A stretch of 37,232 nucleotides of DNA from Bacteroidetes bacterium UBA2322 (GTDB lineage: Bacteria; Bacteroidota; Bacteroidia; Chitinophagales; UBA2359). Shown here piece by piece: positions 8,264-18,137 of the stretch. Under the pieces are notes generated by a model. The model was not told the DNA's origin. It ran no database searches and was given only the letters and a program-made list of their open reading frames with translations. Where the stretch lies: assembly GCA_002345145.1 (NCBI GenBank), contig DDVC01000129.1, positions 1 to 37,232 of the forward strand. Direction: 5' to 3'. The position numbers and the translations under genes were made by a program. How positions within the stretch are numbered: the first letter of the stretch is position 1; each line of letters starts with the position of its first letter.

Positions 8264-9205
8264 ATGAACACACAAGAAAATTTTCCTTCCGTTGCTTTGT
8301 TGATTGATGGCGATAACGTTTCTACCGACTTACTGCCCAAAGTACTTGGATTGGCTGCCCAATATGGCAATGTAGCCATCAAAAGAGTATATGCCGATTT
8401 TACACAGCCTCAACATGCCTGCTGGAAAAATGCCGTTTTTGAATACGGGCTCAAACCCATTCAATCGTTCAACTTTGCTAAGGGTAAAAACACCACTGAT
8501 ATAGCTATGGTAATGGATGCTATGGACCTGATGTGTGCCAAAAAAGCCCCCGTTTTTTGCCTCGCTTCAAGCGACAGCGACTTTACCCAACTTGCCGTAA
8601 GGTTGCGCGAAAACAACATAACCGTAATAGGTATTGGCAGATTTAGTACCATGCTGGTATTTAAAAAAGCCTGCAACTGGTTTCACCATTTAGATGATGT
8701 TTCTAATAATACCACATTAGCGCCCGCTTCTGCTACAGTAAAAGAAACCAATACCGAAACTGCTAAAAGTGAAACGGTTGCCCTAACCGAACCCGACCAA
8801 AAACAAATAGCTTCCCAAACACAAGCCACCCTTGTTAGCCCTACGCTTTCCGGCTTAACCATAGTGGGTATAATGGACAGGGCAACATTAGACAGCCGCC
8901 TCAATACAAAAAAAGGAGAGCCAAAGATACTAACCACGCTAAAACCCGATGCCAGCACGGTAAACCGTCCGTTTACCCCCGAATTTATCAGCCGGTTTAC
9001 CCAAGTTTTCAACAAAATCGCCAACCCCAACACCCAAACCGTACTAATGAGCCGCTTAGGCGAATACCTGAAACAAGAGTTAAACTTTGACTGGAAAAAA
9101 CAGGGTTTCAGCACCCTACGCCAGTTTTGCGAGCGGTTAGCGCCACAGTACATTATTGAAAGGGCAAAAGATGGCTGTACGCTCATGTTGAAACGGGAGG
9201 GGTAG
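8264..9205 (+). CDS. NYN (PIN-like) RNase with C-terminal OST-HTH/LOTUS domain
   Basis: This 313-residue protein has an N-terminal NYN domain (residues ~8-150) of the LabA/DUF88 group. The acidic metal-binding residues are visible in ALLIDGDNVS, in TTDIAMVMDAMD and in ASSDSDFTQL, the expected RNase-like active site. A low-complexity Thr/Ala/Lys linker follows. The last ~70 residues (RFTQVFNKI to the end) form an OST-HTH/LOTUS domain (MSRLGEYLKQELNFDWKKQGFSTLRQFCERL), an RNA-binding winged helix. I chose the ATG at 8264; the in-frame TTG at 8198 would only add a tail without homology. Codon use looks like the housekeeping genes of the window, unlike the A+T-rich genes on both sides. Family members act on RNA; the target here is unknown. 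Confidence 0.88.
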   Translation: MNTQENFPSVALLIDGDNVSTDLLPKVLGLAAQYGNVAIKRVYADFTQPQHACWKNAVFEYGLKPIQSFNFAKGKNTTDIAMVMDAMDLMCAKKAPVFCLASSDSDFTQLAVRLRENNITVIGIGRFSTMLVFKKACNWFHHLDDVSNNTTLAPASATVKETNTETAKSETVALTEPDQKQIASQTQATLVSPTLSGLTIVGIMDRATLDSRLNTKKGEPKILTTLKPDASTVNRPFTPEFISRFTQVFNKIANPNTQTVLMSRLGEYLKQELNFDWKKQGFSTLRQFCERLAPQYIIERAKDGCTLMLKREG

Positions 9206-9322
9206 GAAATCTAACAACAACTAACTGCCTAATTAACCAATCGATACTTCAATTTCTAACAATAAACGCAACTTAATAAATCAAATAATCAACTTTTTAA
9301 AACTAAATCACCATTCACAGTT

Positions 9323-10906
9323 ATGCAAATCGAAAAAAAACTCATCAATTTCATTAATTCCGGCGCAAAGGTAATCCAACTTGTGAGTTATGAAACTTTA
9401 CGCATTCATGGTATTGTAAATGAAACAGCCAAATCAATTAACAGAAGCTGGTTTACTTGGAACAGAATAGAAGGTCTTAAAAAGTGGGACTGGGAAAAAT
9501 TTGATTTTGAAGTTGTTGCTGATAATCTGCGAACACCTGAAAAAATCCTTGACTATTTTCGGGACGAACTACAAGACCACTCCATTTTGATTCTGGAAGA
9601 TTTTCATAACGAGTTAAAATATGAAGAAGTTGGTACAAATGCTTTCAATACAATTAGAAGGCTTCGGAACTATATTTTAAACGATAGGAACAATAAGACA
9701 CTCATACTTGCGCAGCCTGTAAATTACATTCCCAATGAACTGGAAAAAGAAATACAGCTTATTGAAATACCATATCCAAGTCTCCCTGATTTATCAGCAG
9801 TATTTGACCAAGTTGTTGCAAAATTCAATATACCAGCAGATCGCATACAAAAAACTGAAAAACTGATTAGCGCTTCTTTGGGGCTAACTATAATGGAAGC
9901 CGAGTTTGCCTTTGCCAAAGCCTATAACGAGAAAGGAAAACTAAGCGATTACGAAATTCCCTTGATCATTGCCGAAAAAGAAAATATAATTAAAAAAAGT
10001 GGATATTTGGAGTACTACCACCCAAAAGAGTCATTATCAGATGTTGGCGGTTTGGAAAATTTAAAAAGTTGGTTGCGAAGAAGACAGCGGGCATTTGAAA
10101 CCGGAGCTGCTGATTATGGATTAGATACTCCTAAAGGGATATTGATGCTGGGTATTCCCGGCACCGGTAAGAGTTTAACGGCTAAGGCAGTTGCAAACCA
10201 ATGGCAGTTTCCACTCTTGCGTATGGATTTGGGTAAGATATTTGGTGGTATAGTGGGGGAATCAGAGCGTAATATACGCGAAGCCTTAAAAGTAGCAGAA
10301 GCACTTGCACCTTCAATTTTATGGGTCGATGAAATTGAAAAGGGACTTGCAGTTGGAGGAGAAAGCGATGGTGGCACATCATCGCGTGTATTAGGCACGT
10401 TTCTTACATGGATGCAAGAAAAAACAAAACCCGTTTTTGTAGTAGCTACGGCTAATAACCTAACCCTACCTCCTGAATTACTCAGAAAAGGACGTATTGA
10501 TGAAATATTCTTTGTGGACTTACCCGGTCCAAAAGCGCGTAAAGAAATTCTGAGTATTCACCTATCAAAGAAAAAAAGAGAGCTGGAGGCTTTTGATTTA
10601 GATAAATTGGTTGAAGTAAGTAAGGGATTATCGGGTGCTGAATTGCAAGAAGCGGTGAAAGAAGCACTATATCAAGCATTTGACAGAAATGAAGAACTCG
10701 ATACGGAATACCTTGTAAATGCCATCAAAAAAACATATCCTCTATCTAAAATAATGGCGGAGGACATAGAAAACTTGCGCAAATGGGCAGATGGCAGAAC
10801 GGTAAAAGCCTCTGAAGAAGATAGCGATAAAGTAGATTTAAAACCCGAAGACAAAGAAAGACCGAAATTAAAACAGGAATATGTTAATCCATTCATGAAA
10901 AGTTAA
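9323..10906 (+). CDS. Ycf46-like AAA+ ATPase
   Basis: This 527-residue protein has an N-terminal region of ~240 residues of the kind found in Ycf46 proteins: RecA-like but without a clear P-loop (HSILILEDFHNEL, LAQPVNYIPNEL). A classical AAA+ module follows. Its Walker A is GIPGTGKS with Lys283, its Walker B is ILWVDEIEK with Asp336/Glu337, sensor 1 is ATANN near residues 375-379, and the Arg-finger region is LLRKGRIDE. The C-terminal helical lid is followed by a charged tail. It should hydrolyse ATP as a ring to remodel a protein or nucleoprotein partner. It is the first gene of a seven-gene cluster, 74 bp before the helicase. Ycf46 is conserved in cyanobacteria and plastids with poorly defined function. 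A Ycf35-like gene occurs in the same operon, which supports a shared process. Confidence 0.88.
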   Translation: MQIEKKLINFINSGAKVIQLVSYETLRIHGIVNETAKSINRSWFTWNRIEGLKKWDWEKFDFEVVADNLRTPEKILDYFRDELQDHSILILEDFHNELKYEEVGTNAFNTIRRLRNYILNDRNNKTLILAQPVNYIPNELEKEIQLIEIPYPSLPDLSAVFDQVVAKFNIPADRIQKTEKLISASLGLTIMEAEFAFAKAYNEKGKLSDYEIPLIIAEKENIIKKSGYLEYYHPKESLSDVGGLENLKSWLRRRQRAFETGAADYGLDTPKGILMLGIPGTGKSLTAKAVANQWQFPLLRMDLGKIFGGIVGESERNIREALKVAEALAPSILWVDEIEKGLAVGGESDGGTSSRVLGTFLTWMQEKTKPVFVVATANNLTLPPELLRKGRIDEIFFVDLPGPKARKEILSIHLSKKKRELEAFDLDKLVEVSKGLSGAELQEAVKEALYQAFDRNEELDTEYLVNAIKKTYPLSKIMAEDIENLRKWADGRTVKASEEDSDKVDLKPEDKERPKLKQEYVNPFMKS

Positions 10907-10980
10907 AAGTGTTTCGGCAAGCCCATTCTATACTTCTCCATTTACTAACAATGTTAAACTAACAGCAAAATTTCGCAACC

Positions 10981-13900
10981 ATGCCACATTACTATCTTCA
11001 ATTTAAACCAAGCATTACAGCTGCCTCACTTTTACAATATAATTCAAGAGAATCGCTCTATAAATTTGAACTGTATTTAAAGCGAGCAATAGAGGCGTTG
11101 AAGGCAAAAGAGGTTGAAGTGAGTTGGAAAAAAACGCCAAAGCAGTATCTAACTCTCAAACTGATAGACTACGTTTACCAAACTACTCCATTTACCACCA
11201 TCAGCATCATAACTGAGCCGGGTTGGTACAAAATAAAAAGCACTGATGGGCAAGTAGAGGCAGATATTGAGGAGCCTATTAAAGTTGCCTCAATAAAAAG
11301 AAAGTTTAGTATAGCACAAGAAAACTACAAAATTATCGGTGATTCCCATTTTGTAAGACTCCCTGAGTTGGAGGGTTACCAAAATTGGCAAGTAATATGG
11401 GGATTTCCCACTTACGAACTAATTCCATTTTGGGTAAACAATTTGGCACCCATAAACGAGGTAAAGCTAAACGGGAAAAATTCCAAATGGGAACTTTTGT
11501 CACCAAATGAACTAAAAATCGGCGCATCTATAAATAATAGCGATGATGTTATTTTAAATGGTGAATCTTGTAGTTTTGTTGTAACTTCAATTTCTCATCT
11601 GCCACCCAATATTAAAGTACTGTGTGAATTGAGTGATTCTGTTACCTTCTCCACAAAAACGCGTATTGACAAACCCAATTTATACAAACCGGCAAACTAT
11701 AACCCAATTGAAAACAATGACACCTTAGTAGATTTTTCTGATGCTACAATAATTGATAGAAAGAATCTTGTGTTTTCAGTTCCAAATCCTCAAAAATTCA
11801 TCGGGAAAGAAATTGCAACTCAAAAGGGTGTGCGATTTCACATAGAAGTAAGTACAAACAAAGACAAAAAAGATGAATTTTGGATACAATTAGAAGAGTT
11901 GGATAAGGACATTGAAGAAAACGAGGAAATTGGAGCATTTTCTGTGATAGATTATTTTTTTGATGATAATGTAAATGAGTTAGCAGATGGAAATCAAAAT
12001 AGATTTAACATTGTTGCTTTTAACAAAGAGGAACAACAAATTGTATTAAAGTCTTCGAGTGATAAGAGTTATGCTTTTCCGGAGACTGGCACATTAAGGT
12101 TATTGGTTGATGTTTACCAATTCAAAATGCAGTTAAGAGCCATAAGTACGTTATTAAACACACCCATTGGCAGCCATCACAATATCTTAAAACTGTTATT
12201 GCCCAAGAAAGCCGAAAATTGGTTGCCGGTGAATCAAACATCCATATATGATTGGAAAATACTTACAGATGAAAGCCGTAGTGGAATTGAGGAGCAAAGA
12301 AGTTTTGTTCAAAAAGCCTTGGCTACTCCCGACTTTGCAATTATGGAAGGACCTCCCGGTTCAGGAAAAACAACCGTAATTCTTGAACTTATTTACCAAC
12401 TCTGTAAAAGCGGAAAAAGAGTGCTACTATGTGGATCCACACATGTGGCTATAGACAACGTTTTGGAAAGAATTAAAGAGAAAAATTTAACCGATGTAAT
12501 TTTTCCATTGCGTATTGGCGATGTAAACAGAATATCAGAGTCGGTTAGAGAATTCCAAATTGAAACCCTCAAACAATCTAACAAATTAAATCAATACAAT
12601 GATTTGCTTGTTGAATCTGCAAATTTAGTATGCGGCACTACTACCGGTATTTTACAGCACCCTGATATTAAAGGTGACAGATACAAAGATACTCCCATAT
12701 TGCCCCAATATGACTATCTAATCATAGATGAGTGCAGCAAAACTACTTTTCAAGAGTTTTTAGTTCCGGCTTTGTATGCCAACAAATGGGTATTGATTGG
12801 CGATATAATGCAACTTTCCCCTTTTACTGATAGAAGTATTATTGAAGATAACATCCGTTGTTTGCAAGTGAAAAGAAATGGAACTTTACCTAATGACATA
12901 CAGACTGCTTGTTTTTTATTGTTTTTTATAGAGTTATTTCGCGTTAAGAAAAAAGAAGTAGAGGGTAAGCCAATCTATATGCACAATAAATTTATAATTC
13001 CGGTAAGTACAGATACATTGGCCTATTTACAAAAAGAATGGGAAGCCGGAAAAACCGAAAAGTTTTCAGTCGGCTTTGTACTGAACGTAGAACAAGCAAA
13101 AAAAGAAGGTATCCAACTACTAACCCATGATGTGTTATTCGTAGAATTGGGTAAGCTTAATGAAATGCTGGATTTCATACCAGAATCATTTATGGTACTT
13201 GACAAAAACTGGCAAAATACAACCCACGCCTTTCGACACAACCGATACTATAAAAACCGATATTATATAGACGACAGAGGCAAGAAACTTGATAATAGTT
13301 TTGACATTGTAGCGTATTTGTTAAAGTGGCTCTCAGAGAGAGATTGGGCATCAGAACTGACATGGCGACTTGTAAGGCATTATGAGCTACGATTCAAAAT
13401 GCAAAATCAAGATAATAGAGAACAAAAGTCCGGCATAGAAAGTCAAATTGAATCTCTTTTGCCCAAATCTATCAAGGTCTGGTCGCAGGTATTCGGGATT
13501 AAGAAAATAGCGCTGCCTTCTATTTTAGAAGCCTTAAAGGAAGGAATTGTAGGGCGGAGAAATGAAAGCCCGAGTGTTTTGACAGATGGGTTTGAGCATC
13601 AGGACTTAATGCCGCGTTATACGAAGTTGGTATATCAGCACAGAATGCACTCTGCCATATCTCAATTCCCTCGTAGAAAGTTCTACACCAAGGATGTAAA
13701 GTATCCAGCTCTGAAAGATGCAACCGGCATAAATGATAGACCATGGGCGTACAACCACTTTCCGCAAAAATGTTGGTGGATAGATGTACCTTATGATGGA
13801 TGGATAGGTCAAAAAGGCAATTTCAAAGAAGTAGAAGCAGTTAAAGCGGAGCTTGATAAATTTTTCTCTTGGCTAAAACAGCAGGGGAGCAACATTAAAG

Positions 13901-14253
13901 CCTATGAAATAGCTGTATTAGCATTTTACCAAAAACAGGAAAGGGCTTTAAGAGAAATGCTCAGAACATTATGCAACCAGGAACACAAAATTAGCAGATT
14001 TAACCGTTCCATCAACGGTGTGGAAGTTTCTATAAAGTTATATACGGTTGATAAATTTCAAGGGCAAGAGGCAGATATGGTGTTCCTCTCGCTTATGCAA
14101 AATAAAAGGGTAGGATTTTTAGATAGCCCCAACCGATTAAACGTAGCGCTTACACGTGCAAGGCATCAATTGGTAATTGTTGGAAATCGTCAATTTTTTG
14201 AAAAACAAAACCACTCCAAAGAACTTCAAGAATTAGCACAATCATTTAAATAA
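10981..14253 (+). CDS. Large SF1 (Upf1/Dna2-like) helicase with unknown N-terminus
   Basis: This 1090-residue protein carries SF1B helicase motifs in its C-terminal ~640 residues. Motif I is EGPPGSGKTT (Lys463), motif II is LIIDECSKT (near 580), motif III is VLIGDIMQLSPF (~605-616), and the Upf1-like QHRMH lies near 885. Motif V is VDKFQGQEADMVFLSL (~1023), and motif VI is NRLNVALTRAR (~1051). Between motifs III and IV lies an insertion of roughly 260 residues, which may be an accessory domain. The first ~400 residues are predicted beta-rich and match nothing I recognise; they may bind substrate or partner proteins. Expected activity is ATP-driven translocation or unwinding of DNA or RNA. The 8 bp gap to the next gene implies co-translation. 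The gene is A+T richer than the flanking core genes. Confidence 0.88.
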   Translation: MPHYYLQFKPSITAASLLQYNSRESLYKFELYLKRAIEALKAKEVEVSWKKTPKQYLTLKLIDYVYQTTPFTTISIITEPGWYKIKSTDGQVEADIEEPIKVASIKRKFSIAQENYKIIGDSHFVRLPELEGYQNWQVIWGFPTYELIPFWVNNLAPINEVKLNGKNSKWELLSPNELKIGASINNSDDVILNGESCSFVVTSISHLPPNIKVLCELSDSVTFSTKTRIDKPNLYKPANYNPIENNDTLVDFSDATIIDRKNLVFSVPNPQKFIGKEIATQKGVRFHIEVSTNKDKKDEFWIQLEELDKDIEENEEIGAFSVIDYFFDDNVNELADGNQNRFNIVAFNKEEQQIVLKSSSDKSYAFPETGTLRLLVDVYQFKMQLRAISTLLNTPIGSHHNILKLLLPKKAENWLPVNQTSIYDWKILTDESRSGIEEQRSFVQKALATPDFAIMEGPPGSGKTTVILELIYQLCKSGKRVLLCGSTHVAIDNVLERIKEKNLTDVIFPLRIGDVNRISESVREFQIETLKQSNKLNQYNDLLVESANLVCGTTTGILQHPDIKGDRYKDTPILPQYDYLIIDECSKTTFQEFLVPALYANKWVLIGDIMQLSPFTDRSIIEDNIRCLQVKRNGTLPNDIQTACFLLFFIELFRVKKKEVEGKPIYMHNKFIIPVSTDTLAYLQKEWEAGKTEKFSVGFVLNVEQAKKEGIQLLTHDVLFVELGKLNEMLDFIPESFMVLDKNWQNTTHAFRHNRYYKNRYYIDDRGKKLDNSFDIVAYLLKWLSERDWASELTWRLVRHYELRFKMQNQDNREQKSGIESQIESLLPKSIKVWSQVFGIKKIALPSILEALKEGIVGRRNESPSVLTDGFEHQDLMPRYTKLVYQHRMHSAISQFPRRKFYTKDVKYPALKDATGINDRPWAYNHFPQKCWWIDVPYDGWIGQKGNFKEVEAVKAELDKFFSWLKQQGSNIKAYEIAVLAFYQKQERALREMLRTLCNQEHKISRFNRSINGVEVSIKLYTVDKFQGQEADMVFLSLMQNKRVGFLDSPNRLNVALTRARHQLVIVGNRQFFEKQNHSKELQELAQSFK

Positions 14254-14261
14254 CCATCACC

Positions 14262-15854
14262 ATGAAAGTAATTGCAAAAAGAACAGTTAAGGCAAATACA
14301 GTTGAGTTATATGCCGAAATCAGCCTTCAAACTAAAAGGACGGACATACAAAACTACTTGCAACAACTTGATGAGGGCAAAATAGACAAGACTGCCAGAG
14401 AAAACAAGTCTATACTGCACCACCTGCAAGTAATTGGCATTTTAAACCATCAACACGAACTAACACAGTATGGTAAAAGGGTAAAAGAAAACGGCTCACA
14501 CTACCAAAAAGAAGCTGGTATCTACCAATTCACCCTTTTATTGAATGACCCATTGGTTAATGAACCCGATATTCTTTCTGTGGAACGGGTGCGTCCGAAA
14601 AACTCTGAAAATGGAATATCCAATCTTCGCCAAATTGATTTAAGATTAGGTGGAGAATATGAAGTTAGTATTGTAGAATCTGGCAAGAACCAACCACTTA
14701 AAAAAATAAGGCTTGACAAAATGTCAGAAATGGGCATCAATAAAGAATCCGAAAATTTGTCCTTGCACTTGGAATGGGGAGAGGAAGGAGTATACCCAAA
14801 GTTAAGCGTTTTAAGGCAAAACAAGACGCTATGCAAAATTTATACCCCTTCGGTTCAACTAAATTCATTTATGGAAGACTTTTTACCTCGCCGACAAATG
14901 AAATGGGTGGAAATGAGCGGTAAAAGGAGAGCTGCCTTAGAGTTTGACGACATTAAAGAACGCACATCTTTTATTGAGAACTTTGAAATTCCTGAATGTA
15001 AGTTTCAGAATCAAACAACTGAATTGGGCAAATTTGATGAGATTAAAATTACCGGTCTATTGATTTGTCCTTTAAACAATGAAAAGGCTAAACTATGGAT
15101 GGAGAGTCTTTTGTCTATAAATATTAAGAAAGGCTTTACCACTCCCGAACAGTTTAATAATTTAGTGTATAAATTTAAAAAGCACGAAGTGTTATCGCAG
15201 TATAATTTTAATACGCCAAACATAACCGACATGTTAGAATTGCTACCAACTAAAGAAAAACATAACTTAGCAGCGCCTTATGACTTAAATCCTACCCGAT
15301 TCCTGCATAAATCTGTACAGAGTCAGGCTAAGCCTATAACCATTGTGCCCGATGAAGAAATGAGCATGCGCCAGGTACTCTCACAACTTAAACCAAAGGA
15401 CAAACTATTAGGCTTATTTTACTACGACTCTTATGTATATAACGATTTTCAGCAAAAATGCTTTATAGAGTTTACGAGTGTTCTAACCGACAACGAAACT
15501 AAGGTGTATTTATATACAAGATTTAATAACAAAAATGAAGATAATAAAAACATGAGAAGTAAATATATAGCTCATGTTGCGCCCTCTATAAAGGAAATTG
15601 ACATTGCAAATATCACCACGCGTTCCAACCATGACCGTTATCTGATTATGGTTACAACATCAAATGAAATCTTAGTTTACAAATTCTCTAACTCTATCGA
15701 TTTTATATCTTATCCTAAAAACAGCGACTTTACTGCCGATACATTAGGCAGGTCAAAAGATTTAAGCATCATAGCTGTTGAACAAGACTCAATCAGAAAA
15801 GACATCCGAAATCACATTCAAAACCAAGTTCAATCACTTTTAAACCAAAAATAA
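14262..15854 (+). CDS. Unknown operon protein, possible wHTH start and PLD-like C-terminus
   Basis: I do not recognise a full-length family for this 530-residue protein. The first ~80 residues look like a winged helix (KSILHHLQVIGILNHQHELTQYGKRVKE). The middle (~100-350) is a mixed alpha/beta region of unknown type. The last ~150 residues contain strands and the motif RSNHDRYLIMV, with His457-Asp458-Arg459. This resembles the HDR signature of some PLD-like nuclease-superfamily domains, although only one such motif is visible. The assignment is tentative. The protein is soluble, with no signal peptide or membrane helix. It starts 8 bp after the helicase and ends 8 bp before the next PLD-like gene, so the three products are likely made in fixed proportion and may form a complex. 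Confidence 0.7.
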   Translation: MKVIAKRTVKANTVELYAEISLQTKRTDIQNYLQQLDEGKIDKTARENKSILHHLQVIGILNHQHELTQYGKRVKENGSHYQKEAGIYQFTLLLNDPLVNEPDILSVERVRPKNSENGISNLRQIDLRLGGEYEVSIVESGKNQPLKKIRLDKMSEMGINKESENLSLHLEWGEEGVYPKLSVLRQNKTLCKIYTPSVQLNSFMEDFLPRRQMKWVEMSGKRRAALEFDDIKERTSFIENFEIPECKFQNQTTELGKFDEIKITGLLICPLNNEKAKLWMESLLSINIKKGFTTPEQFNNLVYKFKKHEVLSQYNFNTPNITDMLELLPTKEKHNLAAPYDLNPTRFLHKSVQSQAKPITIVPDEEMSMRQVLSQLKPKDKLLGLFYYDSYVYNDFQQKCFIEFTSVLTDNETKVYLYTRFNNKNEDNKNMRSKYIAHVAPSIKEIDIANITTRSNHDRYLIMVTTSNEILVYKFSNSIDFISYPKNSDFTADTLGRSKDLSIIAVEQDSIRKDIRNHIQNQVQSLLNQK

Positions 15855-15862
15855 CAAAAACA

Positions 15863-18106
15863 ATGAAAAACAGAATCACCCCAAAACAAAGTACAATAGT
15901 TAGAGATTACAGCCAAAAAATCATTGAAAATTGCTGGATTTCAACTCAAAGTAATGCAAGCGTTTTACCCACTCCGCCTGCTGATTTTATTGTAGAAGAC
16001 TTTAAAAATGCCATAATTGCTTTAATTGATAAAGCTCAAAAAACTTTAATGATTTATAGCCCCCAATTATCCGACCCCGATATACAAAAATCAATTAGCG
16101 GCGCATGTGCAAGAGGAGTAAGAGTTTATCTTTACACCAAAGACCAAAGCGAAAATGAAAAGGCGCTCCCATTGTTTGCTGAGAAATCTATTGTAAGAAT
16201 TGGCAATGAAGTATATGGGAGTCTTGTACTTACTGATATAGAAGGTGAAACAGCGGGTATGATATATACAGGAGAGTTAAGTACCCAAAGTCTAAGTAAA
16301 CGAATTCAAAATGTAGCATTAGTACTTGATGAAAATCAGATTAAAGAAATGTACGTTTTTTTCTGCAAAGTTTTCTGGTCTGATGCTCTGTTTCAATATA
16401 AATTTTCTACCAACAAAGAGCGAGTAACCGAAGCTGTATATGGCGATATAGATGTTGATAGACATTTAGATATTGATGAGATTGAATCCTTTATTATTCA
16501 AAAAAATGAAGGTTCATCTGGCAAAATATTAATGACTATGAAAAATATCCGACAATCAAATTTGCTTAATTTATCCAAACATGGGGCAAACCTAATCTTG
16601 CAAACAGCGCTGTTAGGCAATGACCCCGAAGAGGTTAAAAGATATGCCAAAAATCAAATACTATTGCTTGCTTCAGAAAATGCTCTGCCATTTGGCTGTA
16701 TTGTTCTTAAAGAAGAGATGTACCTGTATCCTAATACTGATTTTGGCATCAATATGTTGAGCTATTTGGTTAGGTTAAATAAGTCGCAGTCATTTTATAT
16801 TAGAGCTTATCTAAAGTATATTCAGGAAAAATGCAGTATATTTACCACAGCTATCCCTTATCAGGATGTTAAAACCAGTTTTAGACTTTATAATAAAGCG
16901 GAAGAGGTACTTAAAATGGAGGAGGAAGCCTACCGAATGCAAGTTACCAATAATGTTCCTCTTTCAGAGCTAAATACCCCACAATGGGAGGAGTACCTCA
17001 CCGAGGAAACTGTTTACGCTAAGAAAGTTCACTATAAATTAGAATTGGTACCTTTTTATGTGCCTTCTGGTGTAAAGTCCGATGAACTATACGATAAATG
17101 GGCAAAACTTAAAAAGAAGCTAACGGATAAATTGAACGAAATTGACAACAAAATAGATGAAATAAAGAGTAGGGGTAATAATTCCCCTTTTGAAAAGTTA
17201 ATATCATTTTTTTCTACCAAAAAAAATACATTTGACCGCTTAAGTAAGGAAGTGGAAGACCTAAGAAAGGTAGATGTAACAAAATTGAGTAAATTTGCTG
17301 GGCGAGAGTTGTTCGAAAAGGTCAATAAACTGATACAAGAAGTAAATGGGCAGGATATTGCCGTTAAAAAAGAAACAGATAGAACAGTACAAGAACAAAA
17401 ATACGAACAGCTAAAGAAGCAGAAAAGGCAGGAAAAGGATGAAAAGGAATTTTTATTATTAGAGCTGGAGGAGAAAAAGGAAAAACTGGAAGAACAAAAA
17501 AAAATAGATTTAGAAGCCGCAATTAAAAATCGAAACACACAGAGAGGTAATTTTCTACAGAAAATTGAGTTAGAAAGAGACTGGGATGAATTGAAATTAG
17601 AGTTGGAAGGGCAAGTTAGAGACGGAAATACACACCATAAACGAAATAAGGATAAAAAAAATAAACACCATTCCGACATTAATTCCGATACCAAAAAGCG
17701 TTGGGAAGTAATGTGCAAAATAGACAGTGAATACGAAGAAATCGGAGTACGCTTCCAGAAACGTTTAACCGAGATGGAGGGGCAAATAGAAAAGTTAGAA
17801 CAGACCATCAGTGACCTGGAAAGTGAAATCAACCAACCATTTAGTCCCGATTTGTCTAAATATGAGCAACAAGAAAGCTCATTAAAAAGCATGATGCGCA
17901 ACTCCTCCTATACAAGTCAAAGTATTGGCCTATCGCAACTACTTCCACAGCAATTTGATGACTTAGAAGAATATCCCAAAGTTGGTGAGTTATTTTTTGA
18001 CAGTCAAACAAAAAAGCGGTACCTTGTTATCAATTACTGGGAAGAATTTGAGGGGGCAAAGGAAGAAGCTAAAAGACTAAAGGCTGAAATTTGTGCGACA
18101 AAATAA
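15863..18106 (+). CDS. PLD-like protein without HKD residues, with a long coiled coil
   Basis: The product has 747 residues. Residues ~30-190 follow the phospholipase D fold pattern: an amphipathic helix, then a strand (KTLMIYSPQLSDPDIQKSIS), CARGVRVYLYTK, and a late strand (RIQNVALVLDENQIKEMYVFF). At the position where PLD enzymes have HxK, the sequence reads EVYGSLVLTD, so the domain is probably catalytically inactive. The middle region is unidentified. Residues ~410-670 are strongly charged coiled coil (long runs of Glu/Lys/Gln) with a His/Lys-rich break near residues 592-606. The end (ELFFDSQTKKRYLVINYW) is a small folded segment. It may act as a scaffold or nucleic-acid clamp for the helicase and ATPase encoded upstream. 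It starts 8 bp after the previous gene. Confidence 0.75.
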   Translation: MKNRITPKQSTIVRDYSQKIIENCWISTQSNASVLPTPPADFIVEDFKNAIIALIDKAQKTLMIYSPQLSDPDIQKSISGACARGVRVYLYTKDQSENEKALPLFAEKSIVRIGNEVYGSLVLTDIEGETAGMIYTGELSTQSLSKRIQNVALVLDENQIKEMYVFFCKVFWSDALFQYKFSTNKERVTEAVYGDIDVDRHLDIDEIESFIIQKNEGSSGKILMTMKNIRQSNLLNLSKHGANLILQTALLGNDPEEVKRYAKNQILLLASENALPFGCIVLKEEMYLYPNTDFGINMLSYLVRLNKSQSFYIRAYLKYIQEKCSIFTTAIPYQDVKTSFRLYNKAEEVLKMEEEAYRMQVTNNVPLSELNTPQWEEYLTEETVYAKKVHYKLELVPFYVPSGVKSDELYDKWAKLKKKLTDKLNEIDNKIDEIKSRGNNSPFEKLISFFSTKKNTFDRLSKEVEDLRKVDVTKLSKFAGRELFEKVNKLIQEVNGQDIAVKKETDRTVQEQKYEQLKKQKRQEKDEKEFLLLELEEKKEKLEEQKKIDLEAAIKNRNTQRGNFLQKIELERDWDELKLELEGQVRDGNTHHKRNKDKKNKHHSDINSDTKKRWEVMCKIDSEYEEIGVRFQKRLTEMEGQIEKLEQTISDLESEINQPFSPDLSKYEQQESSLKSMMRNSSYTSQSIGLSQLLPQQFDDLEEYPKVGELFFDSQTKKRYLVINYWEEFEGAKEEAKRLKAEICATK

Positions 18107-18137
18107 AAATTAATATTATTTCTAAATTAAATTAATC

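Noticed and set aside
17056..17901. Minus-strand open frame of 281 residues
   Set aside because: It lies opposite the coiled-coil region; the Ser/Phe-rich product is what the complement of a Lys/Glu-rich sequence gives.
15863..18106. SMC/Rad50-type ATPase because of the long coiled coil
   Set aside because: No Walker A or ABC signature is present at either end; the N-terminus is PLD-like.
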